Assembly: GCA_031385005.1 (NCBI GenBank)
Contig: JANNBB010000029.1
Span: forward strand, 60,291-124,290
Direction: 5' to 3'
DNA length: 64,000 nt
Source: JADKIH01 sp031385005
Lineage (GTDB): Bacteria; Bacteroidota; Bacteroidia; AKYH767-A; 2013-40CM-41-45
The position numbers and the translations under genes are program-made. Positions 36,105-45,606 of this stretch are shown piece after piece; positions within the stretch are counted from its first letter, which is position 1, and every line of letters begins with the position of its first letter. The notes under the pieces are model-generated. The model saw only the letters and a program-made list of their open reading frames with translations. It was not told where the DNA came from and did not search any database.

Positions 36105-38498
36105 TTATTCCTCCAGAACCCCCATCAGTTGCTCCATACCGAAGTTCAGTAAAAAGTCAGAATAGTAGCTGTCAAAAACATCGCGTATATATTCATCAAC
36201 TGTAATTTCTTCCTGTTTATCTCCCTTCGGTACAGTAAGAACATACTTTCTTTTTTTGGTAATCATGTAAAGGAACAGTGTATGAAAATAAACAGAGGAT
36301 AAGTAACGTTTTTCTGCAACCATGATTTGATCTTCTGATTTTAACTTCGAGCGATGTTTTAAAAAAACACTGCTGTCCAAATTGATGTAAATTTTTTCCA
36401 GTTTGTCTCCTTCACCAATTGGATACATTACGCGACTATGATCCATTTCAATACTTCGTGCTTCCAATTGCTCCCAATCTTTTTCCATTACACGTATCAA
36501 TTCCGGCAAACCGATACTATCCAATTCCTCTTCCGGTTTTGGAGCCTTTTCTTTAGGAGCTTCTGGTTGCACAATTTTTACCAGAAGCATTTCATCTTTA
36601 GATTCACCTGGTGCCGATAGTGAAATCTTTATTTCAACCTCATCATTTATTTTCAATTCATGCGTAGGATTTAGTGTTAGTCTAATTGTGCCTTTGTTAG
36701 GACTACTTTTTACGACATTGAGGTAATCTGAAATTTCTTTTTGGCTCCCTTGTTTATCGCCACCTCCAACTATATTTCTTTTTATTTTCAAAAGTGCTAA
36801 TTGCAATTCCCCAGGTTCATCCACTCGGTCAAAATAATCATCTTCAACATCAGTATCAAACTTGATTGTTTTCTCTCCGTTCAATGGAAGATTAATTACG
36901 GTAGTACTTCCTTTACTACCATGTAATTTGAATAATGAAGGAAAACGTTTAGGATTGAATGGTTTTTCTTCTCTTTCTTCTTTTGGTCTTTTCTCGTTAT
37001 CCGGTTTTTTCGTTTCCTTTTTCTCCTCAAGCTTCAATGTATTTTGTAACAGTTTAAATAAATCACTGTCCTTTGGAAGATTTTTAGCAAATGATTTTAT
37101 TAGTTCAGTAGTATCTTCACCCTCTAAACCAATAGATTCTTTTCTGTGCCTGTTGATGTCATCCAACTGACTTTTACGAAGTTTTTTTCCTAAGTAATCA
37201 CGGAGCATAAGAGATTCATCACCTCCCTTTAGTCGCTCACGATCACTCATGAATAATTCTTCACGAAAGTCGGCCTTCATTTCTGTGCAGTCACAATGAA
37301 TCAACAAATAATCTTTTAGTAAATTAAATTTTAGAGTACGTGTGATAAATTCAGAAGTATAGCTTCCTTGCACTTGTCCGTTTACAGAAAACATTACCGA
37401 CATATTATTTCTGAAAAAACGATCTCCGATAATTTTTTTTGACTCTTTTACATTTCTCTTTTCGAGTTTCGGTTTGAAAACATAACAGGTAACTTTTGCT
37501 TTTCCGAAAAGTTCATCAGTATATTCCTCAGAGAAAAAATCTTCCACGTAAGCATTTTTATCCTCTTCCAATCTTCTTTTCAATCCGTATAAATCAAGTT
37601 CAAGCACCTTATTGTTCGGATAGCGTTCTTTTTTGTCAACAGTAAAAACCGGCAGCACAGGCTCAAAAAGATATTCATTCAAGCTCTGATTAAGATCTTG
37701 GGCAAAACCCGAATAGCCGGATGGAAACTGGTATGAAAATAATTTTATTACAGTTCCTGTTTTAAATTTCCGATTGTGCAATTTCAAATCCATTTCACCC
37801 GAATCAAACGAAGGAATCAGCCCATCAATTTTTAGAAACTCAAAATAACTGAAACGCCTTGTATCTGATGCATCACCTATTTTGCGTTGCCTACACAAGG
37901 TAAAACCAAATTTGCCTGTATTATCAAACCGCTTTGATCCGATAAGCTGATATCGTTTCTTGCCACAGAACACCAGAGCACCGCTTCCGCCCATATTATA
38001 TTTTCCCTGGACGAAATGAATGTTGATTTTATTTCCACGTACTAAGGATAAAAAAGTATTTTCGAAATCTTTAGGATGTTGCCCCTCTCCATTATCATAA
38101 ATAATTACTGAAGTTTGCCGTGGAGGCCCATCTGCTATGATCTGAATTTCTTCTGATTGTTTCGCTCGGAACTTTGATAAATCCCAATTTTTATGATCAG
38201 GAAAAAATTTATCTATTGCCTCATGCATTGAACGCGGAGCTTTCTCCGAAGCAGGATTGGTTCCCTCTTCATAACATTTTCGCATTAAGATTGCATCAAT
38301 ACTATTCGTCACCTTCTCTACCAAAGCTGCGATGGGATTAGATTGTTGACCACGAACAATTCCAAAAAGTTTTTCATCACCACCGAATGGACTCCAATTT
38401 TCGTTTTTAAAAACATCAGGATATTGGCGTATTATGTCATCAACAACATCTTCTGTTGGCGCATTGTAAAGTTTTTCAAAAAGATTCTTAAAGTCCAT
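36105..38498 (-). CDS. GHKL (Hsp90/MORC-like) ATPase with long C-terminal region
   Basis: The 797-residue protein has a GHKL ATPase at its N-terminus. The N-box is Glu61 and Asn65 in VEKVTNSIDAI, G1 is IIYDNGEG (Asp135), and G2 is GKYNMGGSGAL (170-173). A middle S5-like region follows, then a charged linker rich in Lys/Glu (~480-520) and a C-terminal domain of unknown type. GHKL ATPases of this kind act as ATP-driven clamps; several defence systems use MutL/MORC-like members. It is convergent with the DUF262 gene (66-bp gap) and on the opposite strand from the rest of the cluster, so it may be separately controlled. Confidence 0.85.
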   Translation of the reverse strand: MDFKNLFEKLYNAPTEDVVDDIIRQYPDVFKNENWSPFGGDEKLFGIVRGQQSNPIAALVEKVTNSIDAILMRKCYEEGTNPASEKAPRSMHEAIDKFFPDHKNWDLSKFRAKQSEEIQIIADGPPRQTSVIIYDNGEGQHPKDFENTFLSLVRGNKINIHFVQGKYNMGGSGALVFCGKKRYQLIGSKRFDNTGKFGFTLCRQRKIGDASDTRRFSYFEFLKIDGLIPSFDSGEMDLKLHNRKFKTGTVIKLFSYQFPSGYSGFAQDLNQSLNEYLFEPVLPVFTVDKKERYPNNKVLELDLYGLKRRLEEDKNAYVEDFFSEEYTDELFGKAKVTCYVFKPKLEKRNVKESKKIIGDRFFRNNMSVMFSVNGQVQGSYTSEFITRTLKFNLLKDYLLIHCDCTEMKADFREELFMSDRERLKGGDESLMLRDYLGKKLRKSQLDDINRHRKESIGLEGEDTTELIKSFAKNLPKDSDLFKLLQNTLKLEEKKETKKPDNEKRPKEEREEKPFNPKRFPSLFKLHGSKGSTTVINLPLNGEKTIKFDTDVEDDYFDRVDEPGELQLALLKIKRNIVGGGDKQGSQKEISDYLNVVKSSPNKGTIRLTLNPTHELKINDEVEIKISLSAPGESKDEMLLVKIVQPEAPKEKAPKPEEELDSIGLPELIRVMEKDWEQLEARSIEMDHSRVMYPIGEGDKLEKIYINLDSSVFLKHRSKLKSEDQIMVAEKRYLSSVYFHTLFLYMITKKRKYVLTVPKGDKQEEITVDEYIRDVFDSYYSDFLLNFGMEQLMGVLEE

Positions 38499-39088
38499 TA
38501 TTGGATCCGGAATAAGCTAATGTTACAAATATAGCATTGCTACTGTATCCTACAACTTAAAGACTGAAAACCAATCTTTCCAGTTTTTTATAAAGGCACC
38601 CCATTGGATTAGGCTTAAATAGCTAGAAACCAGAACCATACTTATAACTGTCTAAAAAATAGGTAAAATGGTTTGTTATTGAATAAATATTGGTTAATTC
38701 ATAGCTATAACAAATATTTATTATACTTGATGTTCCCCAGTTCGAACTTTTTCTGAGAAAATTTGCTGAAAATCCATAATCGTATTGGTGAAATTAAAAA
38801 CAGTTATCTGGATGTCTGGGAAAACGTTTTCTACAAACAGATAAATCCATTGACTGGATCAAGAGAAGTAACAGCGTTTAATTATACATCGAATCGGACC
38901 ACGGCTTTGGTAATCCAGGATAACATAATTGAAAATCTGTTTTTGATAGGCAATAATCACCGTTCCGGAGAAACAATTCATTCTGGAATATGATATTATC
39001 TGGATTCGGGAGAGGCACTTGGATTTGTCAGTTCCAGGAAGCGAAGAAAAAATTCCTCGCTCATCTAATCAAGTATTTAATAAAATAA
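38499..39088. other. Gap with possible gene remnant
   Basis: Between the GHKL gene and the next ORF are about 590 bp. A 76-codon frame (38763-38993, TTG start) ends just before a second open stretch in the next frame (about 38964-39124) that encodes plausible sequence (LEYDIIWIRERHLDLSVPG). This looks like one frameshifted gene remnant, but I do not recognise the family and both pieces may be chance. No RNA gene seen. Confidence 0.3.
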
Positions 39089-39442
39089 ATGAAAAAATCA
39101 CGTTTATCAATGGATCAAATTTGTGATCGATTTCTATATCAGTTTGTACAGGACACTCCTGAATACACTCCGTTTACTACAGACTCAGAGCTATACATAC
39201 ATTTATTGGCCAGGATGGTTGATGTTGAAAATTGGGATGCTCGAATTGAAATAGAGCGAGCGGATTTTGAAAAAATGCTCTCCAATAATCATGAATTGGA
39301 AATGGCATATGTTGATCTTTACTGCGATTCTGCCTGGTTTGTTTTAATGGAATTTGAAATTATAGAAGACAAATATGAATTCTATTGCATGGTTGATAAG
39401 CGGGAAGTTGTTTTGATATTTTTTAAAAGAGCTGATAGATAG
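39089..39442 (+). CDS. Hypothetical acidic small protein
   Basis: The 117-residue protein is acidic and has no signal peptide, membrane segment or recognised domain. It lies 72 bp upstream of the NERD-AAA gene in the same orientation. Codon usage and the full-length open frame suggest a real gene, perhaps an accessory or immunity protein for its neighbour (inference). Confidence 0.55.
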   Translation: MKKSRLSMDQICDRFLYQFVQDTPEYTPFTTDSELYIHLLARMVDVENWDARIEIERADFEKMLSNNHELEMAYVDLYCDSAWFVLMEFEIIEDKYEFYCMVDKREVVLIFFKRADR

Positions 39443-39514
39443 ATACTTATGATTTGCCCATTTTTTCCTAAATTTCAAACAATTTAAACAGGAACTTTAG
39501 GACAAAACTATCAT

Positions 39515-42394
39515 ATGCCAGTAAAAGCGTTTCGTAATGCAAAAGCATCGACAAAAGAAAATATCATATTTGATTTATTTCTTGATAAACTCAAAGAGCG
39601 TTGGGAAGAATCAAATGAGCTTATAATTGTACTAAGCAATTTTTTTTATAATAATGTTGAAATTGACGCAATGCTTATAAAGCGGGATGCGATACTTATC
39701 ATTGACTTCAAAGATTATAGTGGCATATTAAATTTTTCAGAAAATGGGAAATGGTTCATAACTACAAAAGACGGTAAAACCGTTGAAGTAAAAGGTGGTT
39801 CCGGTGATAAAAACCCATTTATGCAAATACGTTGGTATAAAGATAAAATTTCAAAGTTCTTCCAAGATAATAATAATAGTATTTTTCTCAATTCGGACAA
39901 GAAAATTAATCATGAAAACATTTTTGGACTTGTTTTGTTTCATGATAAAACGTCTTTAAAAGATCCTTTACCACCAAGAGTTAAAAATTGGTTTTTTATT
40001 GCTGATATACATAATATATGTCAAACTATTTATCAAATTACAAATCGAGATTTAAACTTAAACGATGAGGAGATTCTAATGATCCCTTCCTTGTTGCATT
40101 TAGAGGAATATACGCCTTCTGAAATAAAAATAGATCCAGCACCATTAGTTTTTGCTCAGCAATTATATAACAGTTTGAAGGAGCTAAAAGAATCTTTGGA
40201 ATTAGCAAATATTGTTAAGAGCGGTTTTGAAAAACATAAAGCAAAACATGAGGCATTTATTAACTTCTTTTACCCAGTAAGGCCGGAAATAATTTCACAA
40301 AATTTAAAAAAGGAGTTAGCCTTTCCTGCAAAAACTCAAGTTTTAGTAAAGCATGTTGATGAGGATTTAGATAATAAGTTACTGGGGGTAATGAACTGCA
40401 ATTCTAATACCGACAACTTACTTCAAAAGTTGGCCAATAAAAAAATATCAAAAGAGTATTTAAATAATATCGAAACTGTTCAAAAACTAATTATTGAATT
40501 AAAAAGGAATCAGAAGGATTTAAACGAAGATGCTTTCAATTCGAGTTTTAACAAACTTATATTTAATATTACTCAAACATTTTTATATGATAGAGGATTG
40601 TGGTTAAAGAGCGCATTATTCCCGATCGCTAAGCAAATAGATATTAAACCATCTGTATATCCATATCTGAATACCTTATTCGAGATACTCCGAACATGGT
40701 TTGCCGAGGACATGGTTCAACATTGGGATAGTAAACCAAGAGTTGAACATAAGAAAGCTGCCGGCTTTTCTTTGGAATGGTTCGAAAACATGTCTGAGTG
40801 TTTCGGAGAAGAAAAATTAAATTTTTCCTTTCTTTCTAAACAAGATGAATGGCAGCCTCAAATCATTTCCGAAGTATTTTTACCTACTAAACTTTCAGAA
40901 CTCTTTAAAAAAATAACTGGTCATGTTAAAACGATTCTTTCAGAAGAGGAATATTATTCACTTTTTGATTTATTGAAACTACGTTGGATTGAAAGTGAAA
41001 AAGTTACACTCAATGATATTTACCTTTTAGAATTACGAACAAACACAATTTTTCATTGGGAATCCGACTTCATTTTTTTGTCAAAAGCGTTTACCTTTCC
41101 AAATGAATATTTCTATGAGCCAACTTACATTTCAGTATTAGAGGCATTGGGAAATTGGGGATATGGGAAAATTAATCAAGAGCAAATACTTAAAAAGTCA
41201 TTTGCAATGATTCCGGAAAATTTGAGGAATGAGGTTGAAGAAGCTATTAGACTTTGGAAATCTCCGAAACCATCATACTTCAAATCAGGGGTAAATGGTG
41301 AACGATTATATAAACTTTCAAACGATTTAGCAATCGGTAAAGACGAACGATATAATCGAAGGGATATTTCTATAGAATTGAAAACTGATCCTAAAACAAT
41401 AAACGATTTTTTATATAAATTCAAAGATGAATGGAATAGAAATGGTACTTATAAAGAATACAATGTTGGTTCCAGAAATTTTATGCTTCTTTTAAAGCAA
41501 TTCAAAAATGAAACCAGGACCGAGAATGAACCGGAGATTTCTAAAAAAGAATTACCTAAAACAAAAAAGATAGTTAAAGAATTAGAATCAATTAATTCTT
41601 CTGCACTTTCAGAATTGGAGAAATTAATTGGATTGAATTCGGTAAAGAAAGAAATTGAATCTCTTTTAAATTTTGTTAAAATTAGAAAGGTAAAACTGGA
41701 AAGAGGCTTGGAAGTTACACCGTCAACTCTGCATATGGTTTTCACAGGAAATCCTGGTACCGGAAAGACAATTGTTGCACGATTGATCGGCAAAATATAT
41801 TACGATTTAGGTTTATTAAGTAAAGGGCATTGTGTTGAAGTTTCGCGTACTGATTTAGTAGCAGAATACATTGGACATACAGCTCAACACACTACAAAAA
41901 AATTTAAAGAAGCAATTGGAGGAGTTCTATTCATTGACGAGGCATACAGTTTAGTTCAAGGCAGCGAAAAAGATTTCGGAAGAGAGGCGGTGGATACTTT
42001 AAATAAATTGATGGAAGATTTCAGAGAGGAAATTGTTGTAATTGTTGCAGGTTATCCTTCTGAGATGCAAAAGTTTTTAAGAACCAATAAGGGTCTTGCA
42101 TCTCGGTTCCCTATAAAAATAAATTTTGATGATTATAGTTTTCAAGAGAAAATTGAAATTCTTGAAAAGTTTTGCAAAGACAATAAACATCAGTTATCTA
42201 TTGGTGCAAGAGAGAAAGCTTATTTATTAATTGAAGATTTTAAATTTGAAAATAATGCCCGTAGTATTAGGAACCTATTTGAACTGATGATAAAGAATCA
42301 ATCGTTAAGATTAAATAGAATTATTGGAATCACTGATGAAGACCTGGTGACATTTGAGGCAGTAGATGTTCCAGATAACATCAACAATTTGTAA
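39515..42394 (+). CDS. NERD nuclease-related domain fused to a CbxX/CfxQ-type AAA ATPase
   Basis: This is a 959-residue protein. The N-terminus (~10-130) fits the NERD fold (VLSNFFYNNVEIDAMLI, then AILIIDFKDYSG), with acidic and Lys residues in the PD-(D/E)xK-like arrangement (D...DFK). A ~600-residue middle is mostly helical with no recognised domain. The C-terminus (~700-950) is an AAA+ ATPase of the CbbX/SpoVK type: GNPGTGKT (745-752), VLFIDEAYSL (Asp808-Glu809), VIVAGYP and SRF. The combination suggests an ATP-driven nuclease or nucleic-acid-remodelling effector of the island. I know of no characterised protein with this exact layout. Confidence 0.8.
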   Translation: MPVKAFRNAKASTKENIIFDLFLDKLKERWEESNELIIVLSNFFYNNVEIDAMLIKRDAILIIDFKDYSGILNFSENGKWFITTKDGKTVEVKGGSGDKNPFMQIRWYKDKISKFFQDNNNSIFLNSDKKINHENIFGLVLFHDKTSLKDPLPPRVKNWFFIADIHNICQTIYQITNRDLNLNDEEILMIPSLLHLEEYTPSEIKIDPAPLVFAQQLYNSLKELKESLELANIVKSGFEKHKAKHEAFINFFYPVRPEIISQNLKKELAFPAKTQVLVKHVDEDLDNKLLGVMNCNSNTDNLLQKLANKKISKEYLNNIETVQKLIIELKRNQKDLNEDAFNSSFNKLIFNITQTFLYDRGLWLKSALFPIAKQIDIKPSVYPYLNTLFEILRTWFAEDMVQHWDSKPRVEHKKAAGFSLEWFENMSECFGEEKLNFSFLSKQDEWQPQIISEVFLPTKLSELFKKITGHVKTILSEEEYYSLFDLLKLRWIESEKVTLNDIYLLELRTNTIFHWESDFIFLSKAFTFPNEYFYEPTYISVLEALGNWGYGKINQEQILKKSFAMIPENLRNEVEEAIRLWKSPKPSYFKSGVNGERLYKLSNDLAIGKDERYNRRDISIELKTDPKTINDFLYKFKDEWNRNGTYKEYNVGSRNFMLLLKQFKNETRTENEPEISKKELPKTKKIVKELESINSSALSELEKLIGLNSVKKEIESLLNFVKIRKVKLERGLEVTPSTLHMVFTGNPGTGKTIVARLIGKIYYDLGLLSKGHCVEVSRTDLVAEYIGHTAQHTTKKFKEAIGGVLFIDEAYSLVQGSEKDFGREAVDTLNKLMEDFREEIVVIVAGYPSEMQKFLRTNKGLASRFPIKINFDDYSFQEKIEILEKFCKDNKHQLSIGAREKAYLLIEDFKFENNARSIRNLFELMIKNQSLRLNRIIGITDEDLVTFEAVDVPDNINNL

Positions 42395-42425
42395 AAAAAA
42401 GTAGAATTTACGAACAGGCTGACAA

Positions 42426-42599
42426 ATGAATGAAAATAGCTATGAGCAAAGTATGTGGGAATATTCAAAATTTTTTGTCCGTGGACACAATAATTATGCG
42501 GATAAAATTAAGCCTTCTCAAATTTCTTTAAAAAGGCACTTGAAATTCTCGTCAATATTAGTCAGTGTGTTTTTTTCAATAGAAAATAATCATTTTTAA
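42426..42599 (+). CDS. Possible small protein of 57 residues
   Basis: An ATG-started frame of 57 codons (MNENSYEQSMWEYSKFF...) fills the gap between the NERD-AAA gene and the next gene and stops 12 bp before the latter. It has a short hydrophobic stretch near its end (SSILVSVFFSI). No family recognised; it may be a real leader peptide or chance. Confidence 0.3.
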   Translation: MNENSYEQSMWEYSKFFVRGHNNYADKIKPSQISLKRHLKFSSILVSVFFSIENNHF

Positions 42600-42611
42600 A
42601 TGTAGTGTAAT

Positions 42612-43469
42612 ATGAATACGATAATTAAACATTTAGACGACTACTTGACACGAACTGGTCGATCAAGCATTGATCCTGTTGAAGCAAATGCACTTCTCGC
42701 GAAAGCTGGAATTCTTCGTGACAGCATAGACAGGCCAGGCAAACCCCTTCGCGACCTGTTGCGTAAAGGACAATTACCTCATGCTTTTCAATCTGGAGGC
42801 AAAGGTTCCTCTTGGACAATTCCACATTCAAGTAGTCGCAGAGGCAGTTCAACAAACTACCCGACTCCATCTCAACCGATCAAAAAAATTGTTGATGCAG
42901 AAAACCAATCAAAAACCTCAGGGACAATAGACCCTGTGGAACTTAAAAAGCAGCTTGAAAAAGCAAGGCATAAATACAAACCCGACAAAATAAAATATTT
43001 ATTGATAGCTGAAGCACCGCCTGACAGTGTTGAACGATTTTTCTATTACGAAAATGTTCACCAACATGACTATTTGTTTTTAGGAGTTGCCCAGGCTTTG
43101 TATCCGAATCTTAAAGAAAAATATCTTGCAAGTAGAAGGCCCAGTGATATTAAAAAGTCAATTCTCGAAAAACTAAAATCTGAAGAATTCTACTTGCTTG
43201 ACTTATCTGAACTTCCTTTGACGTTGCTAAATCAATCGTTGGAGTCACAATTACCGAATCTGGTTAAAAAAATAAAAGAAATAGTTGATAAACAACGAAC
43301 AAAAATCATTTTGATCAAAGCTACTGTATACGATACAGTGTTTAAGCGTTTATTACAAGAAGGATTTGAGAATGTGATCGATGTTAGAATTCCCTTCCCA
43401 GGGCAGGGTGGACAAATTCGATTTCAGAACGACTTCAAAAAAGCTCTTGAATTGGCAGGCTATTTCTGA
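42612..43469 (+). CDS. Protein of unknown family, weakly uracil-DNA-glycosylase-like
   Basis: The 285-residue protein has two parts. An N-terminal ~75-residue segment, HTH- or SAM-like, is joined by a Ser/Gly/Pro-rich linker (80-105) to a C-terminal alpha/beta domain. That domain starts KYLLIAEAPPDSVERF and ends with VRIPFPGQGGQIRFQNDF. AEAPP followed much later by a Pro/Gly loop resembles motifs I and II of the uracil-DNA glycosylase superfamily; this is a weak match. A decayed paralogue is at 47629-48013. A base-excision role against modified phage DNA is conceivable but unproven. Confidence 0.6.
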   Translation: MNTIIKHLDDYLTRTGRSSIDPVEANALLAKAGILRDSIDRPGKPLRDLLRKGQLPHAFQSGGKGSSWTIPHSSSRRGSSTNYPTPSQPIKKIVDAENQSKTSGTIDPVELKKQLEKARHKYKPDKIKYLLIAEAPPDSVERFFYYENVHQHDYLFLGVAQALYPNLKEKYLASRRPSDIKKSILEKLKSEEFYLLDLSELPLTLLNQSLESQLPNLVKKIKEIVDKQRTKIILIKATVYDTVFKRLLQEGFENVIDVRIPFPGQGGQIRFQNDFKKALELAGYF

Positions 43470-43671
43470 GAAGCTGTATGTAAATCTTATTGTAGGTCAA
43501 GAGGGAATAATTTTAGAGAATAAAAGTTATATTTGTGTCAGCAAACGTACTTTGATAAGAATTTAAGATTGCAAAAAACAAGGGTTTTACAATTGTTCCC
43601 AAATAGGACACCTGTAAATCATAATGTTTGAACCCCTTATTAATCAAGACTTCCAGCGGGTGGCACATGAG

Positions 43672-43950
43672 CCACTCTCTCCGCCAGAAATTCTAAAGCC
43701 GGAAAATTGCAACAGAAATTTTTTCTATGCTACAATTTCCGGAATTTTTTTTGCCGGCAATTAGAAATCAATAATTGTGCAGTTGTGTTCCGAAAATTAA
43801 GAAACAATTTTACTTATTGATGGGCGATGAGAGGTTAATGGTTGATGAATATCCACATCTTGGCTGCTGAGAGAAGCGGGAGGACAAAAACAACGGATAA
43901 GTATCCGTCGAAGTAATTCTTTTACATTTTAATCTATATTAGGAAATCCG
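43672..43950. repeat. att-like direct repeat, copy B
   Basis: The sequence begins CCACTCTCTCCGCCAGAAAT, identical to the 3' end of the tRNA-Ser gene and its flank, and follows copy A for about 270 bp with scattered differences. No tRNA body precedes it, so this is a truncated duplication as left by site-specific insertion. It separates the large defence segment from the toxin-antitoxin segment. Confidence 0.85.
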
Positions 43951-43965
43951 TCGCAGCGGATTTTT
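43944..43965 (+). terminator. Rho-independent-like terminator
   Basis: AAATCCG (43944-43950) pairs with CGGATTT (43957-43963) over a 6-base loop and is followed by T residues. It lies at the end of repeat copy B and faces the stop end of the leftward PIN-like gene. Confidence 0.55.
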
Positions 43966-43980
43966 CTTGCTCATTATATT

Positions 43981-44481
43981 TTATGATTTTAATTTTTTGA
44001 TAAGTTTATCAATTTCTTCCATCGGCAATCCATCATTTACGATTTTCAATTTTTCATACAACTCAATTCCTTTTTCCATACTCAACAATTTTGCTTCTAT
44101 TATCATCATCAGAACCCAAATACTTCCATGAACTTCCAATCCATTTTCTTCCGCTTCACTCCTTAAACTTTTATCACCGGTAAGGAGTTTACATTTCAAT
44201 TGCAATGCCTTCCACAGTACTGATTTATCCGCAATCCTTCTCAGTGTTCGTTTTGTTTTCAGATTTACAACTTCCTCAATTTCTTCCGCAGAGAAGTTAA
44301 ATACAGTAAGCTGTTTTGACCGGATACAATTTTGAATTTGTTCAGCTTGTTCCAATCGTAATATTTCATCCACCACAAAATCCGTTGTGCATATTTCAAA
44401 GTCCAATCCGAAAAATTCGGGAAGGGCCTCTATGTTCATCAAATCAAAGAACACATTCGCATCCGTGATGAAAAGCCTCAT
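43981..44481 (-). CDS. PIN-like ribonuclease toxin
   Basis: The 166-residue protein opens LFITDANVFFDL (Asp7). It has FVVDEIL (Glu39), ADKSVL (Asp85) and LLTGDKSLR (Asp103), the four acidic positions of a PIN-type Mg2+-dependent nuclease. It starts inside the last codons of the XRE-ImmA gene (4-bp ATGA overlap), so translation is coupled. PIN proteins paired with an XRE-metallopeptidase antitoxin form known toxin-antitoxin systems. Target RNA unknown. Confidence 0.82.
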   Translation of the reverse strand: MRLFITDANVFFDLMNIEALPEFFGLDFEICTTDFVVDEILRLEQAEQIQNCIRSKQLTVFNFSAEEIEEVVNLKTKRTLRRIADKSVLWKALQLKCKLLTGDKSLRSEAEENGLEVHGSIWVLMMIIEAKLLSMEKGIELYEKLKIVNDGLPMEEIDKLIKKLKS

Positions 44482-45548
44482 ACCAATTGCTGCAATTGTT
44501 TGCGGAACTCTCCAACTGTCTTACCAGCAAAAAAAGCGGCCTCATTAACTGAAATAATTTCCTTTGACAACCCTAAATAAATTAACCGTTCAAGGCGCAC
44601 AGGTTTTTCTTTACTCATAAATTTCCCGGGTTCATTCAAATGCAATTTCCTCTCTCGATACCCTATATTGAAACGTCTATAAATAAAAGGAGTGATAATG
44701 CCAAGATGCAAAGCCCTTGAAAAAGCAGCAGAAAAAGAAATTCCCCATCTTTCCTTTATCAACACCAATTCGTTTTGATAAAAATGAAACCGGTCCTTAC
44801 TTAATTCCTTCTTTGCCATATCAGCAGGATACAAAACTGCACAAGCAAAAGTGTGACACAAATTTTCTTCTTCTTTGCCACTTAGCTTATTTGAGAATTT
44901 TAAAGAGTGGTGAGCTAATTCATGCAAAGCAGTAAATCGTTTTCTTACAACATCTTCGCCCGGCTTCATACTTTTCTTCAGGACAATTATTTTTTTCCCA
45001 TCAACATCTGCCTTCATTCCATCAAAACCATCAGGAGCCTCTAACTCTATAACTTTATAACCCTTGTCCTCTAACATCTCAACCACGTCAGGAATTGGGT
45101 CGTAGCCAAGAGACCAAACTTGTCTCAATTTTATTGCAGCTGCCTCCGCATCATCAGCGTTGTCAATTACCGTGTCATAAATAAAGTATTCTGACTTTTC
45201 ACTTGGGTTAATCAGATGTTCTAATTCCAAGTAACGTTCACAGTTTTCCTTTGCTTTTTCTTCGACAGACAACTGTTCAGTTTTTGAAATCTTTGAAGAA
45301 TATTTTCGGTAGCTGATATTTTTCAGCTCTATCCGGACTGATGGGATGGAATAAAAATAATCCACTGAAACATTCAACACTCTTGATAAAGCAATGAGTA
45401 CCCGGCTATCGGGCTTCATTTTGCCTTGCTCGTATTTATGTAAAGCCTGGCGAGTAACAACTTTCCCAAGTTTATCTTCTAAGTCCTGTAAGGACATCCC
45501 GGCCATCTTACGGGCAGACACCAATTTATTTCCAAAGACATTTTCCAT
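44478..45548 (-). CDS. XRE-family regulator fused to ImmA/IrrE metallopeptidase
   Basis: The 356-residue protein has an XRE helix-turn-helix at ~5-62 (KMAGMSLQDLEDKLG, VTRQALHKYEQGKMKP). An ImmA/IrrE (COG2856) peptidase domain follows with HELAHH (His209, Glu210, His213). The HTH would bind the palindromes just upstream, while the protease may release repression or control the PIN partner. Fusion of the two functions is common in phage-type and toxin-antitoxin regulators. The start is ATG at 45548, directly beside an operator repeat. Confidence 0.9.
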   Translation of the reverse strand: MENVFGNKLVSARKMAGMSLQDLEDKLGKVVTRQALHKYEQGKMKPDSRVLIALSRVLNVSVDYFYSIPSVRIELKNISYRKYSSKISKTEQLSVEEKAKENCERYLELEHLINPSEKSEYFIYDTVIDNADDAEAAAIKLRQVWSLGYDPIPDVVEMLEDKGYKVIELEAPDGFDGMKADVDGKKIIVLKKSMKPGEDVVRKRFTALHELAHHSLKFSNKLSGKEEENLCHTFACAVLYPADMAKKELSKDRFHFYQNELVLIKERWGISFSAAFSRALHLGIITPFIYRRFNIGYRERKLHLNEPGKFMSKEKPVRLERLIYLGLSKEIISVNEAAFFAGKTVGEFRKQLQQLV

Positions 45549-45549
45549 T

Positions 45550-45593
45550 GTATTATTTATTGAATACTGCTAATCGTGTTATTTATTGAACAC
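45550..45593. promoter_or_regulatory. Paired inverted-repeat operators of the XRE-ImmA gene
   Basis: GTATTATTTATTGAATAC (45550-45567) and GTGTTATTTATTGAACAC (45576-45593) are two near-identical imperfect palindromes, 26 bp apart. The first begins 2 bp from the start codon. They lie just downstream of the predicted promoter, so binding there would block transcription. The likely ligand is the XRE-ImmA protein itself. Confidence 0.75.
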
Positions 45594-45606
45594 TACTATT
45601 AGTTGA

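Larger units (their letters stand above)
43470..43980. other. Island junction region
   Basis: No gene is evident. A small hairpin (GTGGC/GCCAC, 43660-43675) overlaps the start of att-like copy B, and the copy itself ends near a terminator hairpin. Confidence 0.6.

Noticed and set aside
28762..38498. A complete dndBCDE or sspABCD phosphorothioation cluster
   Set aside because: Only the DndC-like enzyme and a DUF262 protein fit. DndB, DndD, DndE, SspB and the desulfurase are not encoded here.
28762..38498. A BREX system of the PAPS-reductase-containing type
   Set aside because: The large ATPase and PP-loop protein are compatible, but PglZ and BrxL, which define BREX, are absent.
43486..43566. 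Extra reading frame after the glycosylase-like gene
   Set aside because: It is the tail of a shifted frame overlapping the real gene, with no recognisable content.
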